Shown here one piece after another: positions 56,114 to 64,000 of a stretch of 64,000 bases of DNA. The notes beneath the pieces are model-generated. The model was not told where the DNA came from. It searched no databases and saw only the letters and a program-made list of their open reading frames with translations. The DNA lies in the NCBI GenBank assembly GCA_024275115.1, contig JAJRZT010000021.1:1-64000 (forward strand), given 5' to 3'. A program made the position numbers and the translations under genes. Every line of letters starts with the position of its first letter. Position 1 is the stretch's first letter. Origin of the DNA: Gammaproteobacteria bacterium. GTDB lineage: Bacteria; Pseudomonadota; Gammaproteobacteria; UBA6429; Thiohalophilaceae.

Positions 56114-57256
56114 ATGTTACACGTTATAAAACAATTACGATGGCTTCTGGCTGTCTTCATCGCACTGTTTGCGAGCTTGGCTTTTGGGCATGGGATGTCC
56201 GATGCTGAAAAACAACTTATTATTGAAGGAGGCAATCTACGTTATATCTGGATTGGTGCAACCCATATGTTATCGGGTTACGATCATTTAGCTTTTGTCT
56301 TTGGTATTATCTTTTTTCTAACGAAATTTAGGGATATTGTAAAATATATTACCGTCTTCACGCTGGGTCATAGTATCACCCTGATTTTTGCGACCTTTAA
56401 TGCCATTCAGATCAATTACTTTTTAATTGATGCCGTCATTGCATTAAGTGTTTGCTATATCGCCTTCCATAATCTTAATGGTTTTAAGAAACATCTAAAT
56501 ATTAAAGCCCCCAATATGTTGGCGATGATATTTAGCTTGGGGTTAATTCATGGTCTTGGTTTATCTACTCGGTTGCAGCAGTTGCCACTCAATCCTGATC
56601 AGCTATTAATGAATATTATTTCCTTCAATATTGGTATAGAACTAGGTCAAATATCGGCTCTAGCTTTAATGTTACTATTGATTACTGCTTTTCGAAAAAG
56701 TCACCATTTTCCTACTTTTAGCAGGATTTCAAACTACTTTTTAATTCTTTTAGGGGCTTTTCTTTTTCTTATGCAAATGCATGGTTATGAGCATACTGCT
56801 AACGCGGGCGAGTTTGTCGTTAGTGCAGAACCAGTGCAACAAAAGGCAAACCTTGAGCAAGTTCAATCATCTGATTGGAGGGATAGGATAATCATCACTA
56901 TTCCAGCCAGAGGAGAAAAAGAATATAAATTACAACTTGCTAATGGGGCAATGCTTAAATACGCATGGGAAACGGATAAAGGAGAATTATTTTTTGACTT
57001 TCATGGTGAACCAAAAAGCGATACAACAGGTTATTTCAAGAGCTTTTCAAAAGGTACAAAATTTAAGGTAAATGGGGGGTTAACTACGCTGTTTGAAGGA
57101 ACGCACGGCTGGTATTGGAAAAACAATAATAGTTTTCCAGTGGTGATTACTTTGCAGGTAGCAGGTGAATATCAGCGTCTGGACTTAGAGCCTGGTAGCG
57201 AGAAAGTACCCTCTACACAAGCCCCTAATAAACCAACTCGCGATACCATTGATTAA
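56114..57256 (+). CDS. HupE/UreJ-like membrane protein fused to an anchor-type beta domain
   Basis: A 380-residue protein. After a signal (cleavage near FGHG), residues 30-230 form a HupE/UreJ_2-type membrane domain with metal-type motifs GATHMLSGYDHLAFVFG and LGHSITLI and IHGLGLS. Residues 260-365 form a soluble domain (IPARGEKEYKLQLANGAMLKYAWE, DFHGEP, FEGTHGWYWKNN) that I recognise as the C-terminal part of proteins annotated transmembrane anchor protein, normally a separate gene beside HupE. Nickel, cobalt or zinc handling is likely from the family; the metal is not determined. Confidence 0.75.
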   Translation: MLHVIKQLRWLLAVFIALFASLAFGHGMSDAEKQLIIEGGNLRYIWIGATHMLSGYDHLAFVFGIIFFLTKFRDIVKYITVFTLGHSITLIFATFNAIQINYFLIDAVIALSVCYIAFHNLNGFKKHLNIKAPNMLAMIFSLGLIHGLGLSTRLQQLPLNPDQLLMNIISFNIGIELGQISALALMLLLITAFRKSHHFPTFSRISNYFLILLGAFLFLMQMHGYEHTANAGEFVVSAEPVQQKANLEQVQSSDWRDRIIITIPARGEKEYKLQLANGAMLKYAWETDKGELFFDFHGEPKSDTTGYFKSFSKGTKFKVNGGLTTLFEGTHGWYWKNNNSFPVVITLQVAGEYQRLDLEPGSEKVPSTQAPNKPTRDTID

Positions 57257-57268
57257 CAGGAGATTGTT

Positions 57269-57406
57269 ATGAAACAAATAAAATTATTACCGCCATTACT
57301 ATCAGGCGCTTTTATTCTTATGGTGGCTGGATGTTCGAATAGAGGACACTCGCATGATGATAATTCATACAGCAACTCATCAAACAAGCACGATTCAATT
57401 GATTAA
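57269..57406 (+). CDS. 45-residue lipoprotein
   Basis: A very small gene with a good ribosome site (CAGGAG 7 bp before ATG). The product has a signal with lipobox VAGC (Cys23) and a short mature part NRGHSHDDNSYSNSS ending KHDSID, containing three His and four Asp. It lies 12 bp after the HupE-fusion gene and 18 bp before the DUF6488 gene, so it belongs to that operon. It may be a metal-binding lipopeptide at the membrane. No family is recognised. Confidence 0.65.
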   Translation: MKQIKLLPPLLSGAFILMVAGCSNRGHSHDDNSYSNSSNKHDSID

Positions 57407-57424
57407 ACTATTTGGAGAATATGT

Positions 57425-57775
57425 ATGAAAATTTTAAAAACATCACTCGTATTGTTATTATTACTTTTTGGCTCATCTGTGGTGGCCGGGACTGGACACG
57501 ATCATGGCCACAGTCATGCACAAGCCCCTGTTAGTCAAGAAGTAGCGAAAAAAAATGCCTACAAAGTGATGGCCTCTCTTGTCAAAAGAGACAAAATTGA
57601 TAAAAGCTGGTCATCAATATCGGTAAATTCTGTTGATAAAAAAGTAATTAATGGTCGTCCTGAATGGGTTGCAATTTATATAAATGAAAAAATTACCAAC
57701 CCTGACAAACAAAAACTTTATGTGTTTCTGACAATAGGCGGAGAATATATTGCCGTAAATTACACTGGGAAGTAA
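57425..57775 (+). CDS. DUF6488 family periplasmic protein with His-rich N-terminus
   Basis: A 116-residue exported protein: signal to about residue 21, then the metal-type motif GHDHGHSHA, then a domain of about 75 residues (VMASLVKRDKIDKSWSSI, NGRPEWVAIYINEKI, LYVFLTIGGEYIAVNYTGK) that fits DUF6488. Members are found in metal-associated gene sets; the function is unknown. A role as periplasmic metal chaperone for the HupE-type permease is inferred from the operon. ATG 57421 lies just before the chosen start, in another frame. Confidence 0.7.
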   Translation: MKILKTSLVLLLLLFGSSVVAGTGHDHGHSHAQAPVSQEVAKKNAYKVMASLVKRDKIDKSWSSISVNSVDKKVINGRPEWVAIYINEKITNPDKQKLYVFLTIGGEYIAVNYTGK

Positions 57776-57791
57776 AATCACATAATAAATA

Positions 57792-57870
57792 GCTGCACCG
57801 GACAATTCAAAGCGGCACTTATTTTGCTAAAAAAACAGCAAAAATGTGCCACTTTAAATTGCCAGTGAGC
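57792..57870. repeat. 79-bp near-perfect palindrome resembling a MITE or fused IS ends
   Basis: The left arm 57792-57818 and right arm 57846-57870 are inverted copies with few mismatches: CAATT-x-AAAG-x-GGCAC pairs with GTGCC-x-CTTT-x-AATTG, and outer GCT-CAC-GG bases also pair. Inside, TTTTGCT pairs with AGCAAAA around an A-rich loop. Such CAATTTAAAGTGGCA-type ends are typical of insertion sequences. It lies just after the DUF6488 stop and may also end transcription. Confidence 0.7.
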
Positions 57871-58123
57871 AAAACGTTAACGGTAATATGACTATTTTCT
57901 ATACCGAGTCTATGCTTATCCTATGAAAGAACAGAATTTTGAGTGGGGTGATTTAAAAAATTGAGAAAACCAGCAAAACATCGTGTTACACTCCCTAAAA
58001 AAATTAATGTAAAAGCAATCCGTAAAAACGAGCATAAACCAACCGTATTTCTGTGCAACTTTTGGTATTTTCTTAGACACCCTTCGCATTGGGAACAAGG
58101 TCTTCGTTTTTCGCGTGGAACTG
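57871..58123. other. Short intergenic stretch right of the palindrome
   Basis: AT-rich sequence with several weak frames on both strands, none with a ribosome site or family-like sequence. The convergent end of the CnoX-like gene begins at 58124. Nothing else is seen. Confidence 0.4.
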
Positions 58124-58996
58124 CTAATGCGTATAGCATCGCAAACTCAACCTGAATTGCGTAACCAGTTTGTGCTCCTGGCCAAGAATATTAAATATTT
58201 TTAGCATTGCCACTCGCGGATACGCATCGTTATAAGTTTTGTCTATTTCCATAATATCAACCAGGAGTTGCAGTGCATCGGCATATTCTTTATTTAATAC
58301 GTAAAAAGCAGAGAGCTGTTGCTTTGCCAGTAGATCATTTTTATTTTTATTGACCGTTTCGATTAATATTTCTACATCAATAATTTTTTCTGCAATTACT
58401 AAAAAACTCAACTCATCCTGTAACGCAATAATTTCTTTTAACTTATGCATTTCAGCTGGCAGTGATGCTAATAATTTAAGCGCATCGGCATAGCGCTGTT
58501 CATGTTTTAATAATTTACACAATGAAATAGGTAGCTGGCTATTGTCGGGGTCGGTAACAATGGCATCGGTGATCATTTGATAGGCCTGGTCATGGTTGCC
58601 CTGCGCATACTCGGCAATCGCATCGGCTAAGGCCTGATCTGAATCCTTTGCAATATACTGGCTTAAAACGCGACTAAGATCCGTTTCGGACTGGTAACCG
58701 TGCATGGTTTCAATAACACGTTCATTTCTAAATAATTTTAAAGTAGGTACGCTTGTTATGCTGTATTGTTTGCTAACTTTATATTCTGTTTCGGTATTGA
58801 TGTTCACTAATAACATGCGGCCATTAAACTGGTGAATAATCTTATCCAGAATGGGGTACTGTCGCAAACATGGCCCGGCTTTTTTAGACCAGAAATTAAC
58901 AAGCACCGGGCCTTTGTTTGAATTATCGAGCACAAGCGCCTGAAAGTTATCGGCATTTGCAGCATGAATATAGGGAGAGTCGATTGAATCTATCAT
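58124..58996 (-). CDS. CnoX/YbbN-like thioredoxin-TPR protein
   Basis: A 290-residue cytoplasmic protein. Residues 5-110 are a thioredoxin fold whose active site is reduced to one cysteine: WSKKAGPC (Cys43; the first Cys is Ala40). Residues 115-280 are TPR-like helices (GNHDQAYQMITDAIV, EQRYADALKLLASL). This plan matches CnoX/YbbN, a holdase that guards proteins against oxidation and hands them to GroEL. It lies 23 bp downstream of the unknown 245-residue gene at the end of the aryl-polyene-type cluster, an unusual location for it. Confidence 0.8.
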   Translation of the reverse strand: MIDSIDSPYIHAANADNFQALVLDNSNKGPVLVNFWSKKAGPCLRQYPILDKIIHQFNGRMLLVNINTETEYKVSKQYSITSVPTLKLFRNERVIETMHGYQSETDLSRVLSQYIAKDSDQALADAIAEYAQGNHDQAYQMITDAIVTDPDNSQLPISLCKLLKHEQRYADALKLLASLPAEMHKLKEIIALQDELSFLVIAEKIIDVEILIETVNKNKNDLLAKQQLSAFYVLNKEYADALQLLVDIMEIDKTYNDAYPRVAMLKIFNILGQEHKLVTQFRLSLRCYTH

Positions 58997-59019
58997 TGCA
59001 AAGTTGTATCTTTTTAATG

Positions 59020-59757
59020 CTAGTGGATTTGAGGCATATCGGTTTGGTCAAAATATTCCTGCATAATGTCACGCACAGGTTGTGGATAATTTAAACGTAC
59101 CATTTCAGACATGCCTTCTTTAAAGAACCCTGGGGCATCCATAGGCAGTGCTTCAATTAAAGCACTAAAAACCTGTCGCATCGTGCCAGAATGATGTGAT
59201 CGAGTTGCAACAATACCACGGTTAATATTAAGTATCCGCCACGGACGGTGCATATTGGTAATTTCAATGTCCTGTTTAATGCTGTCGCTACAGGCATCCG
59301 CAATCTGCCCCATAAAGTCAGCTAAAGCAATCAGCTCTCCCGGCTCTTTTAATGCATTGGCTAATTGAGCCAGCGCATCGACAATCGGCTCAAGAATATT
59401 TATATGGCCGTCATTTTTTATTACCCAGTCGGCAATAACTAATGACAATTCCTGCAAACTGTTTTTTTCGACCAGGCTCTTGTTTGCCTCTGCCTGATAG
59501 ATTAATTTTTCTAAAATAGATAAGCCATGCTCACCAATATCGGTAATGTCATTGGCAACAAAATTAGCATGTCGCTTGTCAACGCCCTCGGCAATCTCAA
59601 AGAACTGGTTCATTGCCGCTATCGTGGCTGGCAGTGATTCTTCTGCACTATTATGTACATGACTTTTTTCAGCCTCGATTAAGCGCTCACATAGCTGCAC
59701 AAATTTTTCCCGAGCATCCTTTAACGATATTATTTGTAATTCCATTGATGCCATCAT
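59020..59757 (-). CDS. Unrecognised helical protein in the polyene cluster
   Basis: A 245-residue, acidic, all-helical protein with no signal or membrane segment. It has an N-terminal charged helix (LKDAREKFVQLCERLIEAEK) and a C-terminal portion with Met-His-Arg-Pro-Trp-rich sequence (NMHRPWRILNI, PMDAPGFFKEGMSEM, NYPQPVRDIMQEYFDQ). I do not recognise a family. It begins directly at the ketoreductase stop, so it is translationally coupled to the fatty-acid-type genes and followed by the CnoX-like gene. A role as assembly or tethering factor is only a guess. Confidence 0.6.
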   Translation of the reverse strand: MMASMELQIISLKDAREKFVQLCERLIEAEKSHVHNSAEESLPATIAAMNQFFEIAEGVDKRHANFVANDITDIGEHGLSILEKLIYQAEANKSLVEKNSLQELSLVIADWVIKNDGHINILEPIVDALAQLANALKEPGELIALADFMGQIADACSDSIKQDIEITNMHRPWRILNINRGIVATRSHHSGTMRQVFSALIEALPMDAPGFFKEGMSEMVRLNYPQPVRDIMQEYFDQTDMPQIH

Positions 59758-60495
59758 TTATACCATCGCGCCGTTAATGTTAATGATCTGGCCAGAGATA
59801 TAAGCAGCATCTTCCGATGCTAAAAATCCAACCAGTTTTGCAACTTCATCGGGTGTGCCGGCTCGTTGCATGGGTACTATTTTTTTAATGGTTTGTTTAT
59901 CAAAAACCCCCTCGGTCATTTCACTTTGAATAACGCCGGGCGCGACCACATTGGCAGTAATGCCACGTGATGCCATTTCAATCGCAATGGATTTTGTTGC
60001 ACCGTGCAAGCCGGACTTAGCCGCAGCATAATTAGCCTGACCACGGTTGCCCATTACCGCAGCAACCGACGACATAGAAATTATTCGCCCCCATCGTGTT
60101 TGCATCATCGGTAATAATAGTGGCTGTGTCACATTAAAAAAACCATTCAGGCTAACATCCAGTACCTTTTTCCACTGCGGTGCCTGCATGCCAGCCATAA
60201 TAGCATCGTCATGAATACCGGCATTGTTCACCACAATTTGTATTGCGCCATTATCTAGCAAAGACTGGAGTTGCTGTTTTGTTTGTTCTGCGTCAGTTAT
60301 ATTAAAAACAATCGCTTCTGCGCTACCACCATCGCATTTTATTTCTGCTACCATTTTTTCCGCACGTTCTGGGCGCGTATTGGCATGCACGATAACATGA
60401 TGGCCACCGGCCGCGAGTTGCCTGCATATTGCAGAGCCAATATCGCCGCTGCCGCCAGTAACAAGCGCACGTCTGGTTTTAGTTTCTATTTTCAT
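59758..60495 (-). CDS. 3-ketoacyl-ACP reductase (FabG-like, ApeQ type)
   Basis: A 245-residue short-chain dehydrogenase. The NADPH motif is TGGSGDIG (residues 13-20) and the catalytic residues are Ser143, Tyr156 and Lys160 (MSSVAAVMGNRGQANYAAAK). The family reduces 3-ketoacyl-ACP. Clustered with dehydratase, two ketosynthases and an MMPL exporter, it is the ketoreductase of an aryl-polyene-type pathway. It overlaps the dehydratase gene by 4 bp. Confidence 0.92.
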   Translation of the reverse strand: MKIETKTRRALVTGGSGDIGSAICRQLAAGGHHVIVHANTRPERAEKMVAEIKCDGGSAEAIVFNITDAEQTKQQLQSLLDNGAIQIVVNNAGIHDDAIMAGMQAPQWKKVLDVSLNGFFNVTQPLLLPMMQTRWGRIISMSSVAAVMGNRGQANYAAAKSGLHGATKSIAIEMASRGITANVVAPGVIQSEMTEGVFDKQTIKKIVPMQRAGTPDEVAKLVGFLASEDAAYISGQIININGAMV

Positions 60496-60965
60496 CCTGC
60501 CTCTGCCATCTGAATAACCGTTGCCCGACCGGTTGCCACTTTTATCTTTTCGCCTTTTGAATTTTCGCTGGCATCAATAAAGTACATTGTAAATTCATAT
60601 ATTAAACTACCACCCTGCGCCATGCATTGTGTAACGTAAATCATCATCTCCTGTTTAATCTCATCTAACCAAGTATAGCTTAATTCAACATTGCGTACTG
60701 CCGCTAGATAACCGGGCGGTAGCGTTGCACCTTTTTCACGTGCTAGCAAGCCACCATGGATAGCCATTGCCTGAGCACAATATTCAATGGCATGCAGCGC
60801 AGACAATTTATTGTTTTTATACAACGGATTATCTTTTCGCAAGTGTGATTGTGTTGAGCAAAGCGCCGACTGCGTATTCCATTCATGTACGGCGTCATTC
60901 AAACACATTAAGCCTGCATGGGGAATTAGCGTGGCAAGTTCATCTCTTTTAATTATAGGTATCAT
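60492..60965 (-). CDS. 3-hydroxyacyl-ACP dehydratase-like hotdog protein (ApeP type)
   Basis: A 157-residue hotdog-fold protein. LIPHAGLMCLND near the start, HAIEYCAQAMAIHGGLLA in the central helix and PGYLAAVRNVEL are typical of the dehydratases annotated in aryl polyene clusters, distinct from FabA and FabZ. It would form the double bonds of the polyene chain. Position between ketoreductase and ketosynthase genes supports this. Confidence 0.82.
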   Translation of the reverse strand: MIPIIKRDELATLIPHAGLMCLNDAVHEWNTQSALCSTQSHLRKDNPLYKNNKLSALHAIEYCAQAMAIHGGLLAREKGATLPPGYLAAVRNVELSYTWLDEIKQEMMIYVTQCMAQGGSLIYEFTMYFIDASENSKGEKIKVATGRATVIQMAEAG

Positions 60966-60978
60966 TTTAATAACAATA

Positions 60979-61776
60979 TTAACAGGGCGTTGTATTAATT
61001 TTTAGCGCAGTCGATTGCACATGCGGAAGAATAACAGTCATTGTTTCCTGTTTTGCCAAAGCTTGCAACAAAGGTAATGATCGCGCTGCCGGGTTACCTA
61101 GCCGAAGTTGCTCTAAATTTGAGTCGGCGCAAGTGCTATAAGCAGATTGCTGCATTAATTCAAGTTCTAGCACGGCTATGCTACTTTCCTCTTTTTTTAC
61201 TGACAAACACATTGCCACTGCAAATGCAGCCTCTAAATGACGAGCACCATCAAGTGGTGCAGGCGCAGGGTAGTCATAAGTAACAAGCAGGACTGTTTTT
61301 TGCTCAATGACTGCAAAAGTAGCAGCCTCCAGAAGTGCCATTGTAAAAGTCTCATCACAAGCAGATAAACTGTTTGAGTTATTCTGTGCTTTCGCTGCAA
61401 TCGCCCAATAGCCCGCTGCTGCGTTATGCACGGAGTTATGAAAATTTGTTGGCGAAAGCAAACATTCTGGCAAGGTCAATGCGCTACAAATTTTATCCAG
61501 TATGCCATGATCACCGTCCGATGATGCAAATACGGTGGCATAATTTTGCGCTGCTTCTAAATCAGAACCCACACATTTTTCGGCAGCATGCAGCGCCAGT
61601 TTGATTAATGGTGTTGTGCGCCGCCGCTCATTGGCAGGAAGAATGGCGGGTGAAAATTTTTCTAATGGTTCTGCTCTGTATTTTTCATTTCCACACAGCA
61701 CTGCCTGGCTCCGTTGCCAGTCAGGTAACCCCGGTGCAACCAGACTTATTGCATTCAAATATACTGTCGCACTCAT
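60979..61776 (-). CDS. Ketosynthase-like chain-length factor (ApeC type)
   Basis: A 265-residue protein of the small beta-ketoacyl-synthase family (Ketoacyl-synt_2). It starts with a thiolase-like half (MSATVYLNAISLVAPGLPDW), has NFHNSVHNAAAGYWAIA where the active cysteine would be replaced, and ends shortly after; no Cys-His-His triad is visible. Such proteins pair with the active ketosynthase encoded next to them and set chain length in aryl polyene synthesis. The gene lies 6 bp after the active ketosynthase. Confidence 0.82.
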   Translation of the reverse strand: MSATVYLNAISLVAPGLPDWQRSQAVLCGNEKYRAEPLEKFSPAILPANERRRTTPLIKLALHAAEKCVGSDLEAAQNYATVFASSDGDHGILDKICSALTLPECLLSPTNFHNSVHNAAAGYWAIAAKAQNNSNSLSACDETFTMALLEAATFAVIEQKTVLLVTYDYPAPAPLDGARHLEAAFAVAMCLSVKKEESSIAVLELELMQQSAYSTCADSNLEQLRLGNPAARSLPLLQALAKQETMTVILPHVQSTALKINTTPC

Positions 61777-61782
61777 GCTGGC

Positions 61783-62976
61783 TTAATCCTGCCTTCCGAT
61801 TAACAAGCTGCAATTACTGCCACCAAAACCAAATGAGTTTGAAATAAAATTGCTTACTTCTCTATTATTTTTCTTTGTTATAATATTAGCTTGTGTTGCA
61901 GGGTCAAGCTCGGTTGTATTTAAATTTACCGGGGTAAAATTATTTTCAATCGCCATGCAACCAAACACCACCTCGGTAATACCGGCTGCGCCGAGTGTGT
62001 GGCCGGTCCAGCCTTTGGTTGAACTTGCCGGTGTTGCTGAACCAAAGACAGTCATCACTGCTTTGTCTTCTGCATTGTCATTGGACTGGGTTGCCGTGCC
62101 ATGTAAATTAATATAATCCACTTTATCCGCTGGCATAGCCGCTGAATCCAGTGCAGCCTGCATCGCCTGCGCGGCACCTCGCCCTTGAGGGTGCGGCGTT
62201 GACATATGGTAGGCATCGCTACTTTCACCATAACCAAGCAAACAAAGCTCATCTTCATTGTTTTTTTCTGACCGTTCCAACAAGGCAAAACCCGCGCCTT
62301 CGCCAATATTAATACCTAAGCGATCTTTGCCCCAGGGGGTGCATTTTTCTTCTGAAATAAGTTGCAAGCTATTAAAACCATATAATGTCGTTAAACATAA
62401 ACTATCAACCCCACCGACAATGGCGGCATCACAAAACCCCGACTGTATATAGCGGTAGGCACTGGCAAAAACTTTGGCACTGGATGAGCAGGCGGTTGAA
62501 ACCACATGCGCAACACCGTTTAATTCAAAATAGTTTTGCACAAAATCTGCCAGGGAAAAAACATTGTGTGTTTTAGAATAAATATATTCTTTGGGTAGAT
62601 TATTATCCGCATCGAGTTGTGTATATGCCCACTCTGTTTGCTGGGTACCCGATGTGCTGGTTCCTAAAAAAACGGCAATACGATCTGCACCGTATTTTTC
62701 ACGTGCAGATAATACTGCCACACTAAAATTATCCTGTTGCAGAGCAAGATAGGCCAGCCGATTATTTCTGCAATCAAACTCAGATAAAGCACCAGGCAAA
62801 CGCGTTTGTTCTATTCCCGCAACCCGACCAATATACGTTTTTAAATTACAACCCTCAAAATTATTCTGGATTAACCCTGACTGCTGTTGTTGTAATGCTT
62901 GCAAGGATGCCTTGTTTCCTGCACCCAGTGCATTGGTTACGGTATAACTCGTTAATTTTAAGGGTTTAATAGGCAT
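61783..62976 (-). CDS. Beta-ketoacyl-ACP synthase (ApeO/ApeR type)
   Basis: A 397-residue condensing enzyme with a complete catalytic triad: Cys163 in VVSTACSSSAKVF, His292 in YINLHGTATQSND and His326 in GWTGHTLGAAG. It elongates the chain by decarboxylative condensation with malonyl-ACP. The setting with chain-length factor, dehydratase, ketoreductase and MMPL exporter assigns it to an aryl-polyene-type cluster rather than primary fatty acid synthesis. A second ketosynthase may lie outside the window. Confidence 0.92.
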   Translation of the reverse strand: MPIKPLKLTSYTVTNALGAGNKASLQALQQQQSGLIQNNFEGCNLKTYIGRVAGIEQTRLPGALSEFDCRNNRLAYLALQQDNFSVAVLSAREKYGADRIAVFLGTSTSGTQQTEWAYTQLDADNNLPKEYIYSKTHNVFSLADFVQNYFELNGVAHVVSTACSSSAKVFASAYRYIQSGFCDAAIVGGVDSLCLTTLYGFNSLQLISEEKCTPWGKDRLGINIGEGAGFALLERSEKNNEDELCLLGYGESSDAYHMSTPHPQGRGAAQAMQAALDSAAMPADKVDYINLHGTATQSNDNAEDKAVMTVFGSATPASSTKGWTGHTLGAAGITEVVFGCMAIENNFTPVNLNTTELDPATQANIITKKNNREVSNFISNSFGFGGSNCSLLIGRQD

Positions 62977-63000
62977 TTTAACTCTATATTTAAAATCGAT

Positions 63001-64000
63001 TTAATGCTGGCGTAAATCGGCATGACTGAACAATATGGCAAAAATAAAACTCAGGCTCACACCTAAAAAAACCGTTAAACCAATCGCACTTAAAACTGGA
63101 ACACTTGAACCTGCTAGCATACCAAAAACCAGCGCGGTTGACCCGAAACAAACTAAAATTCCATAAACTGTTTTTTCACGCTCAGCCTGACCGCCATTTT
63201 GGCGGGTAAAAAATAAACTGTAATCCAGCCCCAAACCCAGCACCAGTAATAGCGAAACCAGATGAAATAACGATAATGCCTGGCCAAGCATATTTAATAG
63301 CAAGATGTCGAAGGCGAGCGCCATTGCCACAATAAAGCTTACCTGCATTAAACGTCGAGAGTCTTTTAAGCTAAGCAGTAATGCAATAAAAATAACCACA
63401 AGGCCAACTCCAATAAGACTAATCGCCTCATTTCTAAATTCATCAATAATGGATTGAGAAGCCGCTTTAATATTCAAAAAAGATAAATCTGAATGATTGA
63501 GTTGCTGGATAGTTTGCTCTAACACCACACGGTCTTTTACACCAACAAAGCGAATAATACCCAACCACGTCTGGTTAGACTTAAACAACATCGGTGAAAG
63601 TTGCTTAGCCAGTAATGTGCCTTCTAATTGCACTAGCGTCAAGGGAGCCAGTTCCCGACTGCCATCCACATCGCTCAAAAAGCCTGTAAAGCTATTTTCC
63701 CTAAAAGGACTATCTTGTGTCGCAGCAGAAACAATAGCTTGTAGTTTCTCTTTTTTCGGTAAATTCTTTTGTCGTGACACTTGAGTTTCGATACTGGGTA
63801 AGATTTGATACGGTGTACGGAAGCCTGAAATAATGTTGCGCTCAACAAGGCTAGTTAAAAAAACCTCGAGCTTTTCTGTTTTACGAATAACCTCATTGCT
63901 ATTGGTTCCGCTCACGATGGCAATATTTGCTAAATCATCTGTATTTAATTGCTGCCGAAGTTGTGTGTCAATTTTTAATTGCTCGGCAGAAACAGGGCTA
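63001..64000 (-). CDS. MMPL/RND-type exporter, 3' part of gene (5' end outside window)
   Basis: The frame runs open from 63001 to the right edge of the window, so the gene begins beyond it. The visible 333 residues hold the C-terminal periplasmic loop (RTPYQILPSIETQ) and five or six membrane helices (LIGVGLVVIFIALLLSL, VLGLGLDYSLFF with its conserved GLDYSLF segment, LVFGMLAGS). This fits the MMPL-type membrane exporter always found in aryl polyene clusters. It would move the finished polyene lipid across the inner membrane. A GTG at 63915 is internal and not the start. Confidence 0.85.
   Translation of the reverse strand, partial: SPVSAEQLKIDTQLRQQLNTDDLANIAIVSGTNSNEVIRKTEKLEVFLTSLVERNIISGFRTPYQILPSIETQVSRQKNLPKKEKLQAIVSAATQDSPFRENSFTGFLSDVDGSRELAPLTLVQLEGTLLAKQLSPMLFKSNQTWLGIIRFVGVKDRVVLEQTIQQLNHSDLSFLNIKAASQSIIDEFRNEAISLIGVGLVVIFIALLLSLKDSRRLMQVSFIVAMALAFDILLLNMLGQALSLFHLVSLLLVLGLGLDYSLFFTRQNGGQAEREKTVYGILVCFGSTALVFGMLAGSSVPVLSAIGLTVFLGVSLSFIFAILFSHADLRQH

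Noticed and set aside
57961-58155. 64-codon frame after the 79-bp palindrome
   Set aside because: It needs a TTG start, overlaps the end of the CnoX-like gene, and its translation resembles nothing known.

Overview
The window comes from the chromosome of a gammaproteobacterium that very probably oxidises reduced sulfur compounds. The evidence is the order argH-algZ-algR followed by hemC-hemD-hemX-hemY, the block lysM-dprA-smg-topA and tsaC-hemF, def-fmt-rsmB, trkA-trkH, a class I adenylate cyclase, soxZ at the left edge, a TsuA-like sulfur-compound permease and a SulP transporter. Composition looks moderately AT-rich by eye. No tRNA, rRNA or CRISPR array was recognised. No genus can be assigned from the sequence alone.

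Layout. 1-6.1 kb: soxZ with its terminator, two small conserved genes (DUF1456, DUF3622), a carboxylesterase, cyaA with an apparent premature stop, and a PAS-degenerate GGDEF protein. 6.2-8.1 kb: decaying defence/toxin-type genes (5'-truncated Fic, Abi-like pseudogene) beside a 19-bp direct repeat. 8.1-19.2 kb: argH, algZR and the hemCDXY operon. Between algR and hemC lie a diiron ODP-type oxygen sensor candidate with a miniature chemoreceptor-like partner, rlmG and a periplasmic thioredoxin. 19.2-25.9 kb: SulP and a divergent LysR regulator, ubiB, a GIY-YIG gene, a histidine-kinase relic, hemF and tsaC. 26-38.9 kb: topA, smg, dprA, a LysM lipoprotein, def-fmt-rsmB, DUF4390 and an NtrYX-like two-component system whose regulator has lost its ATPase motifs. 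39-45.8 kb: an envelope export cassette (LolA-like protein, ATPase, tandem-fused FtsX permease, beta-barrel) next to the YeeE/YedE permease. 46-50.6 kb: a B12-binding radical SAM enzyme and trkA-trkH. 50.6-55 kb: a lipoprotein, a glycosyltransferase-DUF218 fusion, a DUF2236 haem-oxygenase-like protein and a PDC sensor protein. 55.2-57.9 kb: an AT-rich accessory patch with an IS481 relic, a His-rich metal-type operon including a HupE fusion, and a 79-bp palindrome resembling a MITE or fused IS ends. 58.1-64 kb: an aryl-polyene-type fatty acid synthesis cluster running off the right edge, ending in an unknown protein and a CnoX-like thioredoxin/TPR protein.

How the genes work together. Haem synthesis (hemCDXY, hemF), envelope and RNA housekeeping (def, fmt, rsmB, rlmG, topA, dprA), potassium uptake (trkAH) and sulfur metabolism (soxZ, YeeE, SulP) form the stable background. 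Accessory material has entered conserved gene orders at several points. The best candidates for new biology are the ODP/mini-chemoreceptor pair, the tandem-permease export cassette, the HupE-fusion metal operon and the glycosyltransferase-DUF218 fusion.
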